Source: an uncultured Eubacteriales bacterium (GTDB lineage: Bacteria; Bacillota; Clostridia; Oscillospirales; Oscillospiraceae). Taken from it: a DNA stretch of 7,478 nt. The notes below the pieces were generated by a model. The model did no database searches and was not told where the DNA came from. It saw only the letters and a list, made by a program, of their open reading frames with translations. This document shows positions 1 to 6,094 of this stretch, in pieces. The translations under genes were made by a program, and so were the position numbers. Positions within the stretch are counted from its first letter, which is position 1; each line of letters begins with the position of its first letter. The stretch covers positions 1 to 7,478 of the forward strand of contig CAJLCS010000086.1 in assembly GCA_905205195.1 (NCBI GenBank), written 5' to 3'.

Positions 1-145
1 CTTGCGCAACGAGATCCCGTGAACCATGTCAGGTGGGGAACCAAGCAGCATTAAACGGATCGTCTCGTGTGCCGTGAGGTTGCTGTTCCGGAGCTGGCTG
101 CACGGAAACCGGATGTTCAGCTTGTTCAAATGTGGGTGTGCGATC
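1..145 (+). ncRNA. ffs: Signal recognition particle RNA (bacterial SRP RNA / scRNA), 3' part, 5' end outside window
   Basis: This RNA is the scaffold of the signal recognition particle, which binds Ffh and targets nascent membrane and secreted proteins to the translocon. The diagnostic apical domain is at about 21-58: GAACCATGTCAGG, a GGAA tetraloop at 37-40 closed by GG (35-36) and CC (41-42), then AAGCAGCATTAA. This matches the Ffh-binding helix 8 seen in Bacillus and E. coli SRP RNA. Flanking strands GCAAC (6-10) and GTTGC (79-83) can pair below it. The sequence after 83 resembles the returning 3' strand of the long Firmicutes RNA that carries an Alu domain; its partner strand would lie left of the window. 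The 3' end is estimated from resemblance to Bacillus scRNA and could be off by about 20 bases. Its position directly upstream of dnaX is the classic Firmicutes arrangement. Confidence 0.9.
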
Positions 146-169
146 TCGTTATGGGCCGGTTTTTATCAT

Positions 170-177
170 GGGGAGGA
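170..177 (+). promoter_or_regulatory. Ribosome binding site that sets the dnaX start
   Basis: GGGGAGGA ends three bases before the ATG at 181, with its GGAGG core four bases from the ATG. The reading frame is open upstream to an ATG at 67, but that one lies inside the SRP RNA and encodes sequence unlike DnaX. The ATG at 181 gives the conserved DnaX N-terminus MYQALYRKYRP, so this site decides the start. Confidence 0.8.
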
Positions 178-180
178 ACT

Positions 181-1803
181 ATGTACCAGGCATTGTATCG
201 GAAATATCGCCCCCAGACCTTCGACGACGTGGTCGGGCAGCCGGCGGTCAGTCAGACGCTGAAAACCCAGATCAAGAGCGGACATCTGAGCCATGCCTAT
301 CTCTTCACCGGCACCCGGGGCACCGGCAAGACCACCTGCGCCAAAATTCTGGCCAAGGCCGTCAACTGCCTGAACCCCCAGGACGGCAACCCCTGCAACC
401 GCTGCGAGGCCTGCAGGGCCATTGACGCCGGTTCCTGTATGGATGTGCTGGAAATTGACGCCGCCTCCAATAACGGCGTGGACAATGTCCGGGATCTGCG
501 GGACGATGCCATTTATTCCCCGTCTCAGGTGAAAAAGCGGGTTTATATCATCGACGAAGTGCATATGCTGTCGATTTCCGCTTTTAACGCGCTGCTGAAA
601 ATCATCGAGGAGCCGCCGGAGCATCTGATGTTCATTCTGGCGACCACCGAGCTGCATAAGGTCCCGGCCACCATCCTGTCCCGGTGCCAGCGGTTTTCCT
701 TCCGGCGGATCAGTCAGGAGGACATTGCGGCCCGGCTTCAGTATGTGGCCTATCAGGAGAACATCGATCTGGACAACGATGCCGCCCGGATTCTGGCCCG
801 TCTGGCGGACGGCGGAATGCGGGACGGCCTGAGTCTGCTGGATCAGGTGGCCTCGGCCACCACCGGAGAGCTGACGGCGGACCGGGTGTACGAATGCTTG
901 GGCATCGCAGGTGAGCGCAAGTGCGGAGAGCTGATGGGCTTTCTGGGACGCCGGGACACCAAAGGGGCGCTGGAGCTGTTCGGCCGCCTGTATGCCGACG
1001 GCAAGGACATCGGCGCCGTGCTGGATGAGCTGATGTGCATGGCCCGGGATCTGCTGGTGATGAAAACCGCGCCGGATTCCGGCCTTGCCATGCTGTCCGG
1101 TGTGGCGGACGAGCAGGAAATCGGCACACTGCTGCCCCTGTTTTCCACCGGGGTGCTGGTGCGGATGATGGATCTTCTGCAGGAGACATCCGCCGGGTTT
1201 ACCCGCAACGCCAGTCGGCGGATGGATGCGGAGCTTTGCCTGATCAACCTGTGTCAGCCGGAGCTGACGCTGGATGCCGAAAGTCTCAACGCCCGGCTCA
1301 CCCGGATTGAGGATCAGATCAGATCCGGACGCCTGATTACTGCCGCCCCGGCAGCCGCCGTACCGGCACCGCCGGAAGTGACGGAGGAAGACGACGACCG
1401 CCCGCCGCTGCCTGACGACGGTGACGCGCCGCCGGAGGAGGCCGCGCCGGTTCCGGCGCCCGAGCAGCCGCTGAGCGGATGGGCGGACCTGGCGGCGGCT
1501 ATCCGCAAGGAGCTGAAGCCGCCGGTGAACGGCTTTTTTGCCCCCTCGCCCAATTCGCCGCTGAAGGGCATGCTGAAGGGGAATGTGCTGTATCTGCTAT
1601 GCGGCAATTCCTTTGTGGCCGAATCGCTGGACAAGCCGGAGATTCAGGAAGTGGTCACCCGAAAGGCCTCCGCCCAGCTGGGCCGGGCCGTCAGCGTGAA
1701 GATTACCGACCAAAGCGCCAGGCCGGAAGGCAGCGCCCAGATGGAGCAGCTGCTGTCCTTCGGCCGGAGCCACAGTGATATCATTCATATTAAAGAACAT
1801 TGA
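181..1803 (+). CDS. dnaX: DNA polymerase III subunit gamma/tau
   Basis: DnaX is the AAA+ ATPase of the clamp loader, which opens and loads the beta sliding clamp on primed DNA and ties together the replicative polymerases. The protein is 540 residues. It begins with the family signature YRKYRPQTFDDVVGQ (6-20), followed by Walker A GTRGTGKT (44-51), a four-cysteine zinc module (C63, C72, C75, C78), Walker B IIDEVH (123-128), sensor 1 LATTE (153-157), the SRC arginine-finger motif (167-169) and sensor 2 GGMRDGLSLLDQ (211-222). The oligomerisation domain runs to about 380. A linker rich in Pro, Ala and acidic residues (about 388-430) leads to a C-terminal domain (about 433-515), so this is a tau-type product. 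I see no A-AAA-AAG frameshift site that would make a short gamma form. It lies directly after the SRP RNA and is followed 19 bp later by ybaB, as usual in Firmicutes. Confidence 0.97.
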   Translation: MYQALYRKYRPQTFDDVVGQPAVSQTLKTQIKSGHLSHAYLFTGTRGTGKTTCAKILAKAVNCLNPQDGNPCNRCEACRAIDAGSCMDVLEIDAASNNGVDNVRDLRDDAIYSPSQVKKRVYIIDEVHMLSISAFNALLKIIEEPPEHLMFILATTELHKVPATILSRCQRFSFRRISQEDIAARLQYVAYQENIDLDNDAARILARLADGGMRDGLSLLDQVASATTGELTADRVYECLGIAGERKCGELMGFLGRRDTKGALELFGRLYADGKDIGAVLDELMCMARDLLVMKTAPDSGLAMLSGVADEQEIGTLLPLFSTGVLVRMMDLLQETSAGFTRNASRRMDAELCLINLCQPELTLDAESLNARLTRIEDQIRSGRLITAAPAAAVPAPPEVTEEDDDRPPLPDDGDAPPEEAAPVPAPEQPLSGWADLAAAIRKELKPPVNGFFAPSPNSPLKGMLKGNVLYLLCGNSFVAESLDKPEIQEVVTRKASAQLGRAVSVKITDQSARPEGSAQMEQLLSFGRSHSDIIHIKEH

Positions 1804-1810
1804 CAGAACA

Positions 1811-1814
1811 GGAG
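1811..1814 (+). promoter_or_regulatory. Ribosome binding site that sets the ybaB start
   Basis: The GGAG core sits eight bases before the ATG at 1823. An in-frame ATG at 1775 would overlap the end of dnaX by 29 bases, has no comparable site and adds 16 residues unlike the family. The start at 1823 is therefore preferred. Confidence 0.7.
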
Positions 1815-1822
1815 TGCAAGCA

Positions 1823-2167
1823 ATGGCAAAAGGTGGATTTCGCGGAATGCCCGGCGGCATGAACCAGGCCGCCATGATGAAGCAGGCCCAGAAGATGCAG
1901 CAGGAGCTGCTGAAAATGCAGGAGGAGCAGGAGAGCAAGACCTACACCGCGGCCGCAGGTGGCGGCATGGTGACCGCCGGTGTCAACGGCAAGCATGAGG
2001 TGGTTTCTCTGGAGATCAAGCCCGAAGCGGTGGATCCCGACGACGTGGAAATGCTCCAGGATATGGTCATAGCGGCGGTCAACGAGGCCATGCGGGCCGC
2101 GGACGCCGATGCAGCCAGCAATATGTCCCGTCTCACCGGCGGACTGAACCTGGGCGGACTGTTCTGA
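1823..2167 (+). CDS. ybaB: YbaB/EbfC family nucleoid-associated protein
   Basis: This is a small DNA-binding protein of the YbaB/EbfC family. Characterised members form homodimers, bind DNA and help shape the nucleoid; the precise role in Firmicutes is not settled. The 114-residue product has the typical layout: a Met/Gly-rich N-terminus (MAKGGFRGMPGGMNQ), a long amphipathic helix rich in Met, Gln, Lys and Glu (about 16-40), a beta-strand core containing GGGMVTAGVNGKHEVVSLEI (47-66), an acidic helix with VDPDDVEMLQDMVIAAVNEA (71-90), and a Gly/Leu-rich tail ending in GGLF. Length and layout match the family. It lies 19 bp after dnaX and 10 bp before recR, the conserved dnaX-ybaB-recR order, so co-transcription is very likely. 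Confidence 0.96.
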   Translation: MAKGGFRGMPGGMNQAAMMKQAQKMQQELLKMQEEQESKTYTAAAGGGMVTAGVNGKHEVVSLEIKPEAVDPDDVEMLQDMVIAAVNEAMRAADADAASNMSRLTGGLNLGGLF

Positions 2168-2177
2168 GGCGGGGACG

Positions 2178-2777
2178 ATGCAGTATTTCCCTGCAGCATT
2201 ACAGGACCTTGCCGATCAGTTTGCCCGCCTGCCCGGTATCGGCAGCAAAACGGCCCAGCGCCTTGCCTTTTATGTGCTGGGTCTGCCGGAAGGGGAGGCC
2301 CAGGCCTTTGCCGACGCGATTGTGGCGGCCAAGCAGACCGTCAAGACCTGCCCGGTCTGCCAGAATCTGACGGATCGGGAGCTTTGCCCGATCTGCGCCG
2401 ACGATTCCCGGGACCACAGCCTGATCTGCGTGGTGGCGGAGCCGCGGGATGTGATCGCCATGGAGCGGGCCAATGAGTTCCGCGGCGTGTACCACGTTCT
2501 TCACGGTGTCATTTCCCCGCTGAATCACGTTACCCAGGACGACATCCGCATCCGGGAGCTGCTGCAGCGCGTGGGCACCGGCGAGGTGCAGGAGGTCATT
2601 ATGGCCACCAATCCGGATACGGAAGGGGAGGCCACCGCCATGTACATTTCCCGGCTTCTGCGTCCCATGGGCGTGAAGGTGACCCGGCTGGCCTACGGTG
2701 TTCCCGTGGGCAGTCAGCTGGAGTATGCCGACGAGGTGACCCTGTCCCGGGCGCTGGAGGGCCGACAGGAAATGTAA
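2178..2777 (+). CDS. recR: Recombination mediator protein RecR
   Basis: RecR works with RecO, and RecF at gaps, to load RecA onto single-stranded DNA coated with SSB during recombinational repair. The protein is 199 residues, the usual length. It has an N-terminal helix-hairpin-helix, LPGIGSKTAQR (18-28), and a four-cysteine zinc finger with CPVC (58-61) and CPIC (70-73). The Toprim domain carries ICVVAEPRDV (83-92), GVYHVLHGVISPL (103-115) and ATNPDTEGEATAMY (143-156). The C-terminus has LAYGVPVGSQLEYADEVTL (171-189), the conserved segment before the end of RecR proteins. The start follows purine-rich GAGGCGGGGA just downstream of the ybaB stop. It is the last gene of its unit: an intrinsic terminator begins 15 bp after the stop codon. 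Confidence 0.98.
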   Translation: MQYFPAALQDLADQFARLPGIGSKTAQRLAFYVLGLPEGEAQAFADAIVAAKQTVKTCPVCQNLTDRELCPICADDSRDHSLICVVAEPRDVIAMERANEFRGVYHVLHGVISPLNHVTQDDIRIRELLQRVGTGEVQEVIMATNPDTEGEATAMYISRLLRPMGVKVTRLAYGVPVGSQLEYADEVTLSRALEGRQEM

Positions 2778-2792
2778 GAACCGGGTTTTCAG

Positions 2793-2834
2793 AGCGGCTG
2801 CCTTCGGTGCATTCCGAAGACGGCCGCTTTTTTT
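2793..2834 (+). terminator. Rho-independent terminator after recR
   Basis: AGCGGCTGCCTTCGG (2793-2807) pairs with CCGAAGACGGCCGCT (2814-2828) around a six-base loop. The stem is 15 positions with one G-U wobble and one C-A mismatch. A run of seven T (2828-2834) follows. It ends the dnaX-ybaB-recR unit and insulates the strong promoter that begins about 20 bp further on. Confidence 0.93.
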
Positions 2835-2855
2835 CGTGCCGATTTGGCAAAGCTA

Positions 2856-2884
2856 TTGACAACGGCACCCCATATTGATATAAT
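2856..2884 (+). promoter_or_regulatory. Strong sigma-A promoter of the mdh/ldh-fumC-hdrBCA operon
   Basis: A perfect -35 TTGACA (2856-2861) is separated by exactly 17 bp from a perfect -10 TATAAT (2879-2884). The -10 is preceded by the extended element TGA (2876-2878). Transcription would start near 2891, giving a leader of about 60 bases before the ATG at 2951. It is the only clear promoter between the recR terminator and the redox genes, and those genes are too closely spaced for obvious internal promoters. Confidence 0.9.
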
Positions 2885-2898
2885 TTTATCGATAAAAT
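2883..2898. promoter_or_regulatory. Perfect 16-bp palindrome over the -10/start site, candidate operator
   Basis: ATTTTATCGATAAAAT is a perfect inverted repeat without spacer. It overlaps the last two bases of the -10 and covers the predicted transcription start. A dimeric regulator bound here would block RNA polymerase, so repression is the likely mode. It does not fit the TTGTTAA-N4-TTAACAA pattern of the redox repressor Rex well, and I cannot assign a regulator family. An AT-rich palindrome this long in otherwise GC-rich DNA is unlikely to be chance, but the operator role is inferred from position only. Confidence 0.55.
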
Positions 2899-2900
2899 CA

Positions 2901-2931
2901 GGCCGATTGAGCGGACCTCCGGTCCCCGGCC
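2901..2931 (+). promoter_or_regulatory. Nested hairpin in the leader of the redox operon
   Basis: In the leader, GGCCG (2901-2905) can pair with CGGCC (2927-2931). Inside it GGACC (2913-2917) pairs with GGTCC (2921-2925) around a three-base loop. It ends five bases before the AAGGA ribosome binding site (2936-2940). No T-run follows, so it is not a terminator. It may stabilise the 5' end or tune translation, but the pairing could also be incidental in GC-rich sequence. No known riboswitch is recognised. Confidence 0.35.
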
Positions 2932-2950
2932 GAAAAAGGATGGGATTGTT

Positions 2951-3901
2951 ATGAGCAAGATAACGGTTATCGGCGCCGGAAGCGTAGGCGCAACGGTTGC
3001 CAACGATCTGATGATTCAGGGCATTGCCTCGGAAATCATTCTGATCGACATCAACAAGGACAAGGCCTTCGGCGAGGCGCTGGATATTTATCAGGGCGCG
3101 TCGTTCTGTTCCCCGGCCATCGTGCGGTCCGGCGATTATGAGGATGCCCGGGATTCCGACATCGTCATTATCACCTCCGGCCTGCCCAGAAAGCCCGGCC
3201 AGAGTCGGCTGGACCTGGCCCAGACCAACGTGAACATCATCAAGCAGATTGCCCCCGCCATCGTGAAGGAAGCCCCCAACGCCATCTACATCATCGTCTC
3301 CAATCCGGTGGACGTGCTGACCTATGTGTTCCATAAGATCTCCGGCCTGCCCGAAAACCAGATTCTCGGCTCCGGCACCATTCTGGACACCAGCCGCCTG
3401 CAGGCCACGCTGGCCAAGCGGTTCCACATCAGCCCCAAGAACGTCCATGCCCATGTCTACGGTGAGCACGGAGATTCCTCTTTTGTGCCCTGGTCGCTGG
3501 TGCATATCGCCAACAACCACATCGACGCCTACAAGGACAACTGTCCCGACCGGGATTCCATCGACTGGCACGGCGAAGAGGACTATGCCGAGGTGGAGGA
3601 GTATGTGAAGACCTCCGGCGCCCAGGTCATCAAGGCCAAGGGCGCGACGTTCTACGCTGTGGCCATTTCGGTCTGTCATATCTGCAAGTGCATCTATAAC
3701 GGCGCCGGTACGGCGCTGACCGTTTCCACCATGATGCACGGCGAATACGGGGTGGACGATGTATGTCTTTCCACGCTGGCGCTGGTGGACCGCAGCGGCG
3801 TCCGGGGCAAAATCCTAAACCACCTGACCGACGAAGAGGTGGAGAAACTCCAGAAGAGCGCCCAGAAGCTGAAGGAAACCATTTCTCAGGTTGAAATCTG
3901 A
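2951..3901 (+). CDS. L-lactate/malate dehydrogenase family protein, probably malate dehydrogenase
   Basis: This is an NAD-dependent 2-hydroxyacid dehydrogenase of the LDH/MDH superfamily, 316 residues, cytosolic. The N-terminal Rossmann fold has GAGSVG (8-13) and an Asp (D33 in LIDIN) that favours NAD over NADP. Catalytic residues are present: R86 in the active-site loop, D146 and R149 in LDTSRL, H173 in GEHGDS, plus NPVDVLT (118-124) and T233 in KGATFYA. The loop reads GLPRKPGQSRLDLAQTN. Lactate dehydrogenases have Gln at the first position of the xKPG stretch, whereas malate dehydrogenases have Arg; here it is Arg (R80), followed by Gln84 where LDH has Glu. This argues for oxaloacetate/malate as substrate, and the next gene, fumarase, fits. 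Similar clostridial proteins are often labelled L-lactate dehydrogenase, so that name remains possible. It is the first gene of the operon, with AAGGA at 2936-2940 setting the start. Confidence 0.9.
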   Translation: MSKITVIGAGSVGATVANDLMIQGIASEIILIDINKDKAFGEALDIYQGASFCSPAIVRSGDYEDARDSDIVIITSGLPRKPGQSRLDLAQTNVNIIKQIAPAIVKEAPNAIYIIVSNPVDVLTYVFHKISGLPENQILGSGTILDTSRLQATLAKRFHISPKNVHAHVYGEHGDSSFVPWSLVHIANNHIDAYKDNCPDRDSIDWHGEEDYAEVEEYVKTSGAQVIKAKGATFYAVAISVCHICKCIYNGAGTALTVSTMMHGEYGVDDVCLSTLALVDRSGVRGKILNHLTDEEVEKLQKSAQKLKETISQVEI

Positions 3902-3912
3902 AGGGAGTTATC

Positions 3913-5289
3913 ATGGAATATCGGATTGAACACGACTCCATGGGCGAGGTCCGCGTCCCGGCGGACAAATACTGGGGCGCCCAGACCGAGCGGAGCCATG
4001 AGAATTTTCCCATCGGCGTCGGCATTGAAACCATGCCCCGGGAAATCACCCACGCCTTTGGCATTCTGAAAAAAGCCGCCGCCATGGCCAATCACACCCT
4101 CAAGCCGGAGAAAATGACGGACGAAAAGCTGGACGCCATCAGCCGGGCCTGCGACGAGGTCATTTCCGGCGCACTGAACGAGCATTTCCCGCTGGTGGTC
4201 TGGCAGACCGGCTCCGGCACCCAGTCCAACATGAATGCCAACGAGGTCATTGCAAACCGGGGCAACGAAATTGCCGGGAAAAAGCTGCTGCATCCCAACG
4301 ACGACATCAATATGTCCCAGTCCTCCAACGATACCTTCCCCACGGCCATGCACATCGCGGCCGTGACGGCCATTGAGGACAAGGTGTTTCCTGCCATTGA
4401 CGGTCTGGTCGCCACCTTCCGCCGTCTGGAGGCGGAGCACGAAGGCGTCGTCAAGTCCGGGCGGACCCATCTGCAGGACGCCACGCCCATTGCCTTCTCC
4501 CAGGAGATTTCCGGCTGGCGCACCAGTCTGGAAAAGGACATGCAGCTGCTGACGCTGGCTCTGCCGGAGCTGAAGAAGCTGGCACTGGGCGGCACCGCCG
4601 TCGGCACCGGGCTGAACGCGCCCAAGGGCTTTGACACGGAGGTGGCCAAGGCGGTTTCCGCTCTGACCGGCAAGCACTTTGAAACGGCGGAGAACAAATT
4701 CCACGCGCTGACCTCCAAGGACGAGCTGGTCTTTGCCCACGGCGGCCTGAAGGCGCTGGCGGCGGACCTGATGAAGATTGCCAACGACGTGCGCTGGCTG
4801 GCCTCCGGTCCCCGGGACGGTCTGGGGGAGATTACGATCCCGGAAAACGAGCCGGGTTCCTCCATCATGCCCGGCAAGGTCAATCCCACCCAGTGCGAAG
4901 CGGTGACCATGGTGGCCGTTCAGGTCATGGGCAACGATGCGGCGGTGGGCTTTGCCGCCAGCCAGGGCAATTTTGAGCTGAACGTGTTCATGCCGGTGTG
5001 CATCTACAATTTCCTGCAATCCGCCCGGCTGCTGGCGGAGGCCATGGTGTCCTTCAACCAAAACTGCGCGGTGGGTATCCGGGCCAACCGGGAGAAAATG
5101 AACCACAACCTGCACAATTCCCTGATGCTGGTGACGGCGCTGAATCCCTACATCGGCTATGAAAACGCGGCCAAAACCGCCAAGCTTGCCTATAAGGAGA
5201 ACATTTCCCTGAAGGAAGCCTGCGTCCGGCTGGGCTTCCTGACGGCGGAGCGGTTTGACGAAGTGTTCCATCCGGAACAGATGATCTAA
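3913..5289 (+). CDS. fumC: Class II fumarate hydratase (fumarase C)
   Basis: Fumarase interconverts L-malate and fumarate in the citric acid cycle or its reductive branch. The class II enzyme is an iron-free, oxygen-stable homotetramer in the cytosol. The protein is 458 residues, close to the family norm. It opens with RIEHDSMGEVRVPADKYWGA, and it has TGSGTQSNMNANEV (99-112), SQSSNDTFPTAMH (135-147), GRTHLQDATP (183-192) with the acid/base His186, and the superfamily signature GSSIMPGKVNPTQ (315-327) with the catalytic loop Ser317. The SGTQSNMNANEVIANR and KVNPTQCE stretches mark fumarase rather than aspartase or argininosuccinate lyase. The gene starts 11 bp after the dehydrogenase stop, with AAGGGAG (3901-3907) as ribosome binding site. 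Next to a probable malate dehydrogenase it completes oxaloacetate-malate-fumarate interconversion. Confidence 0.95.
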   Translation: MEYRIEHDSMGEVRVPADKYWGAQTERSHENFPIGVGIETMPREITHAFGILKKAAAMANHTLKPEKMTDEKLDAISRACDEVISGALNEHFPLVVWQTGSGTQSNMNANEVIANRGNEIAGKKLLHPNDDINMSQSSNDTFPTAMHIAAVTAIEDKVFPAIDGLVATFRRLEAEHEGVVKSGRTHLQDATPIAFSQEISGWRTSLEKDMQLLTLALPELKKLALGGTAVGTGLNAPKGFDTEVAKAVSALTGKHFETAENKFHALTSKDELVFAHGGLKALAADLMKIANDVRWLASGPRDGLGEITIPENEPGSSIMPGKVNPTQCEAVTMVAVQVMGNDAAVGFAASQGNFELNVFMPVCIYNFLQSARLLAEAMVSFNQNCAVGIRANREKMNHNLHNSLMLVTALNPYIGYENAAKTAKLAYKENISLKEACVRLGFLTAERFDEVFHPEQMI

Positions 5290-5292
5290 AAG

Positions 5293-5296
5293 AGGA
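5293..5296 (+). promoter_or_regulatory. Ribosome binding site favouring the second ATG of hdrB
   Basis: AGGA lies six bases before the ATG at 5303 but directly abuts the in-frame ATG at 5297, too close to serve it. Starting at 5303 also gives the N-terminus MTYAYFPGC, which places the first CCG-domain cysteine at the usual distance from the N-terminus in HdrB. Confidence 0.6.
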
Positions 5297-5302
5297 ATGA
5301 GT

Positions 5303-6094
5303 ATGACATATGCATATTTTCCGGGCTGTACTCTGAAAACAAAAGGGAAAGACCTGGACCGGTGGGGGCGTGCCTCTGCCGAAGCGCTGGGGATTACGCT
5401 GGAGGAGCTGCCCCAGTGGCAGTGCTGCGGCGCCGTGTACCCCCTGGCCAAAGACGAGATTGCCACCCGGCTTTCCTCCGTCCGCGCCCTGATGGAGGCA
5501 CAGGCGCAGGGCCGGGAGCTGGTAACGCTCTGCTCCGCCTGCCACCACGTCATCAAACGGGTCAACGGCGACATGAAAAACGACGCGCAGATCCGTGACC
5601 GGGTTGCCCGGTATCTGGGGCTGGAAACGCCCTACGCCGGTGAAACCACGGTGCTGCACTATCTGGAGGTCCTGCGGGACCGGGTCGGCTTTGAGGAAGT
5701 GGCCAAAAAGGTGGTCCATCCGCTGACCGGCCGGAAAATCGGCGCGTATTACGGATGTCTTCTTCTGCGGCCCAGCCGCGAAATGGGCTTTGACGATCCG
5801 GAAAATCCCCGGATTCTGGAGGACTTCATCCGGGCCATCGGCGCGGAGCCGGTGATCTACGCCCGGCGCAACGAATGCTGCGGCGGCTACTGCACGGTGG
5901 AAAACAAGGCCTACGCCGCCAAACAGGTGGACCGGATTATGGAAAACGCCCGCAGCTGCGGCGCGGAAATGCTGATTACCGCATGTCCGCTGTGTATGTA
6001 CAATCTCCGGGAGAACGCGGAAAACGGCCTGCCGGTGCATTACTTCACGGAGCTGCTGGCGCAGGCTCTGGGCGTCAAGGAGGCGGAGGCATGA
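5303..6094 (+). CDS. hdrB: CoB-CoM heterodisulfide reductase-like subunit B (HdrB), two CCG domains
   Basis: HdrB is the disulfide-reducing (or equivalent) catalytic subunit of Hdr complexes. In methanogens it splits the CoM-S-S-CoB heterodisulfide using two non-cubane [4Fe-4S] clusters. The 263-residue protein has two complete CCG domains. The first has C9, C41-C42, C77 and C80 (C-X31-CC-X34-CXXC). The second has C152, C192-C193, C228 and C231 (C-X39-CC-X34-CXXC). All cluster ligands are therefore present and no decay is visible. There is no signal peptide or membrane segment, so it is a soluble Hdr and not the membrane HdrE/DsrK type. A Clostridium-like bacterium presumably lacks CoM and CoB, so the true substrate is unknown. 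LutA/GlpC-type CCG proteins are the main alternative, but the hdrC and hdrA neighbours settle the assignment. It follows fumC by 13 bp and overlaps hdrC by 4 bp (ATGA), suggesting translational coupling. Confidence 0.92.
   Translation: MTYAYFPGCTLKTKGKDLDRWGRASAEALGITLEELPQWQCCGAVYPLAKDEIATRLSSVRALMEAQAQGRELVTLCSACHHVIKRVNGDMKNDAQIRDRVARYLGLETPYAGETTVLHYLEVLRDRVGFEEVAKKVVHPLTGRKIGAYYGCLLLRPSREMGFDDPENPRILEDFIRAIGAEPVIYARRNECCGGYCTVENKAYAAKQVDRIMENARSCGAEMLITACPLCMYNLRENAENGLPVHYFTELLAQALGVKEAEA
6077..6083 (+). promoter_or_regulatory. Near-perfect ribosome binding site for hdrC inside hdrB
   Basis: AAGGAGG lies seven bases before the hdrC ATG at 6091, within the last codons of hdrB. It confirms the short start for hdrC even though the reading frame is open far upstream (from 5875) inside hdrB. 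Confidence 0.8.

Noticed and set aside
67..180. 38-residue N-terminal extension of dnaX from the ATG at 67
   Set aside because: It lies within the SRP RNA, has no ribosome binding site and is unlike any DnaX N-terminus. The ATG at 181 has a strong site and gives the conserved start.
531..537. GAAAAAG as a DnaX programmed frameshift site
   Set aside because: It is not the A-AAA-AAG heptamer, lies near residue 118 inside the ATPase core and lacks the neighbouring stimulatory elements; a shift here would destroy the protein.
2883..2898. Rex operator assignment for the palindrome
   Set aside because: It lacks the TTGTTAA...TTAACAA half-sites with central spacer, so it is kept as an unassigned operator candidate.
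2789..3739. Minus-strand open frame (316 codons) opposite the dehydrogenase gene
   Set aside because: It would run antisense through a clear LDH/MDH gene, a promoter and a terminator. Low-complexity His/Gly/Asp composition and no family resemblance.
5297..5302. Upstream ATG for hdrB
   Set aside because: It directly abuts the AGGA ribosome binding site, leaving no spacer; the ATG at 5303 has six bases. Only two residues differ, so the effect is small.
3886..5574. Long minus-strand open frame (562 codons) opposite fumC
   Set aside because: Shadow of the GC-rich third codon positions of fumC. The protein is rich in Gly, His, Val and Gln with no recognisable domain, while the plus strand encodes a clear fumarase.
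5875..6090. Long upstream extension of hdrC
   Set aside because: It overlaps hdrB in another frame and encodes Arg/Gly-rich shadow sequence. The ATG at 6091 has a near-perfect ribosome binding site and the HdrC N-terminus.
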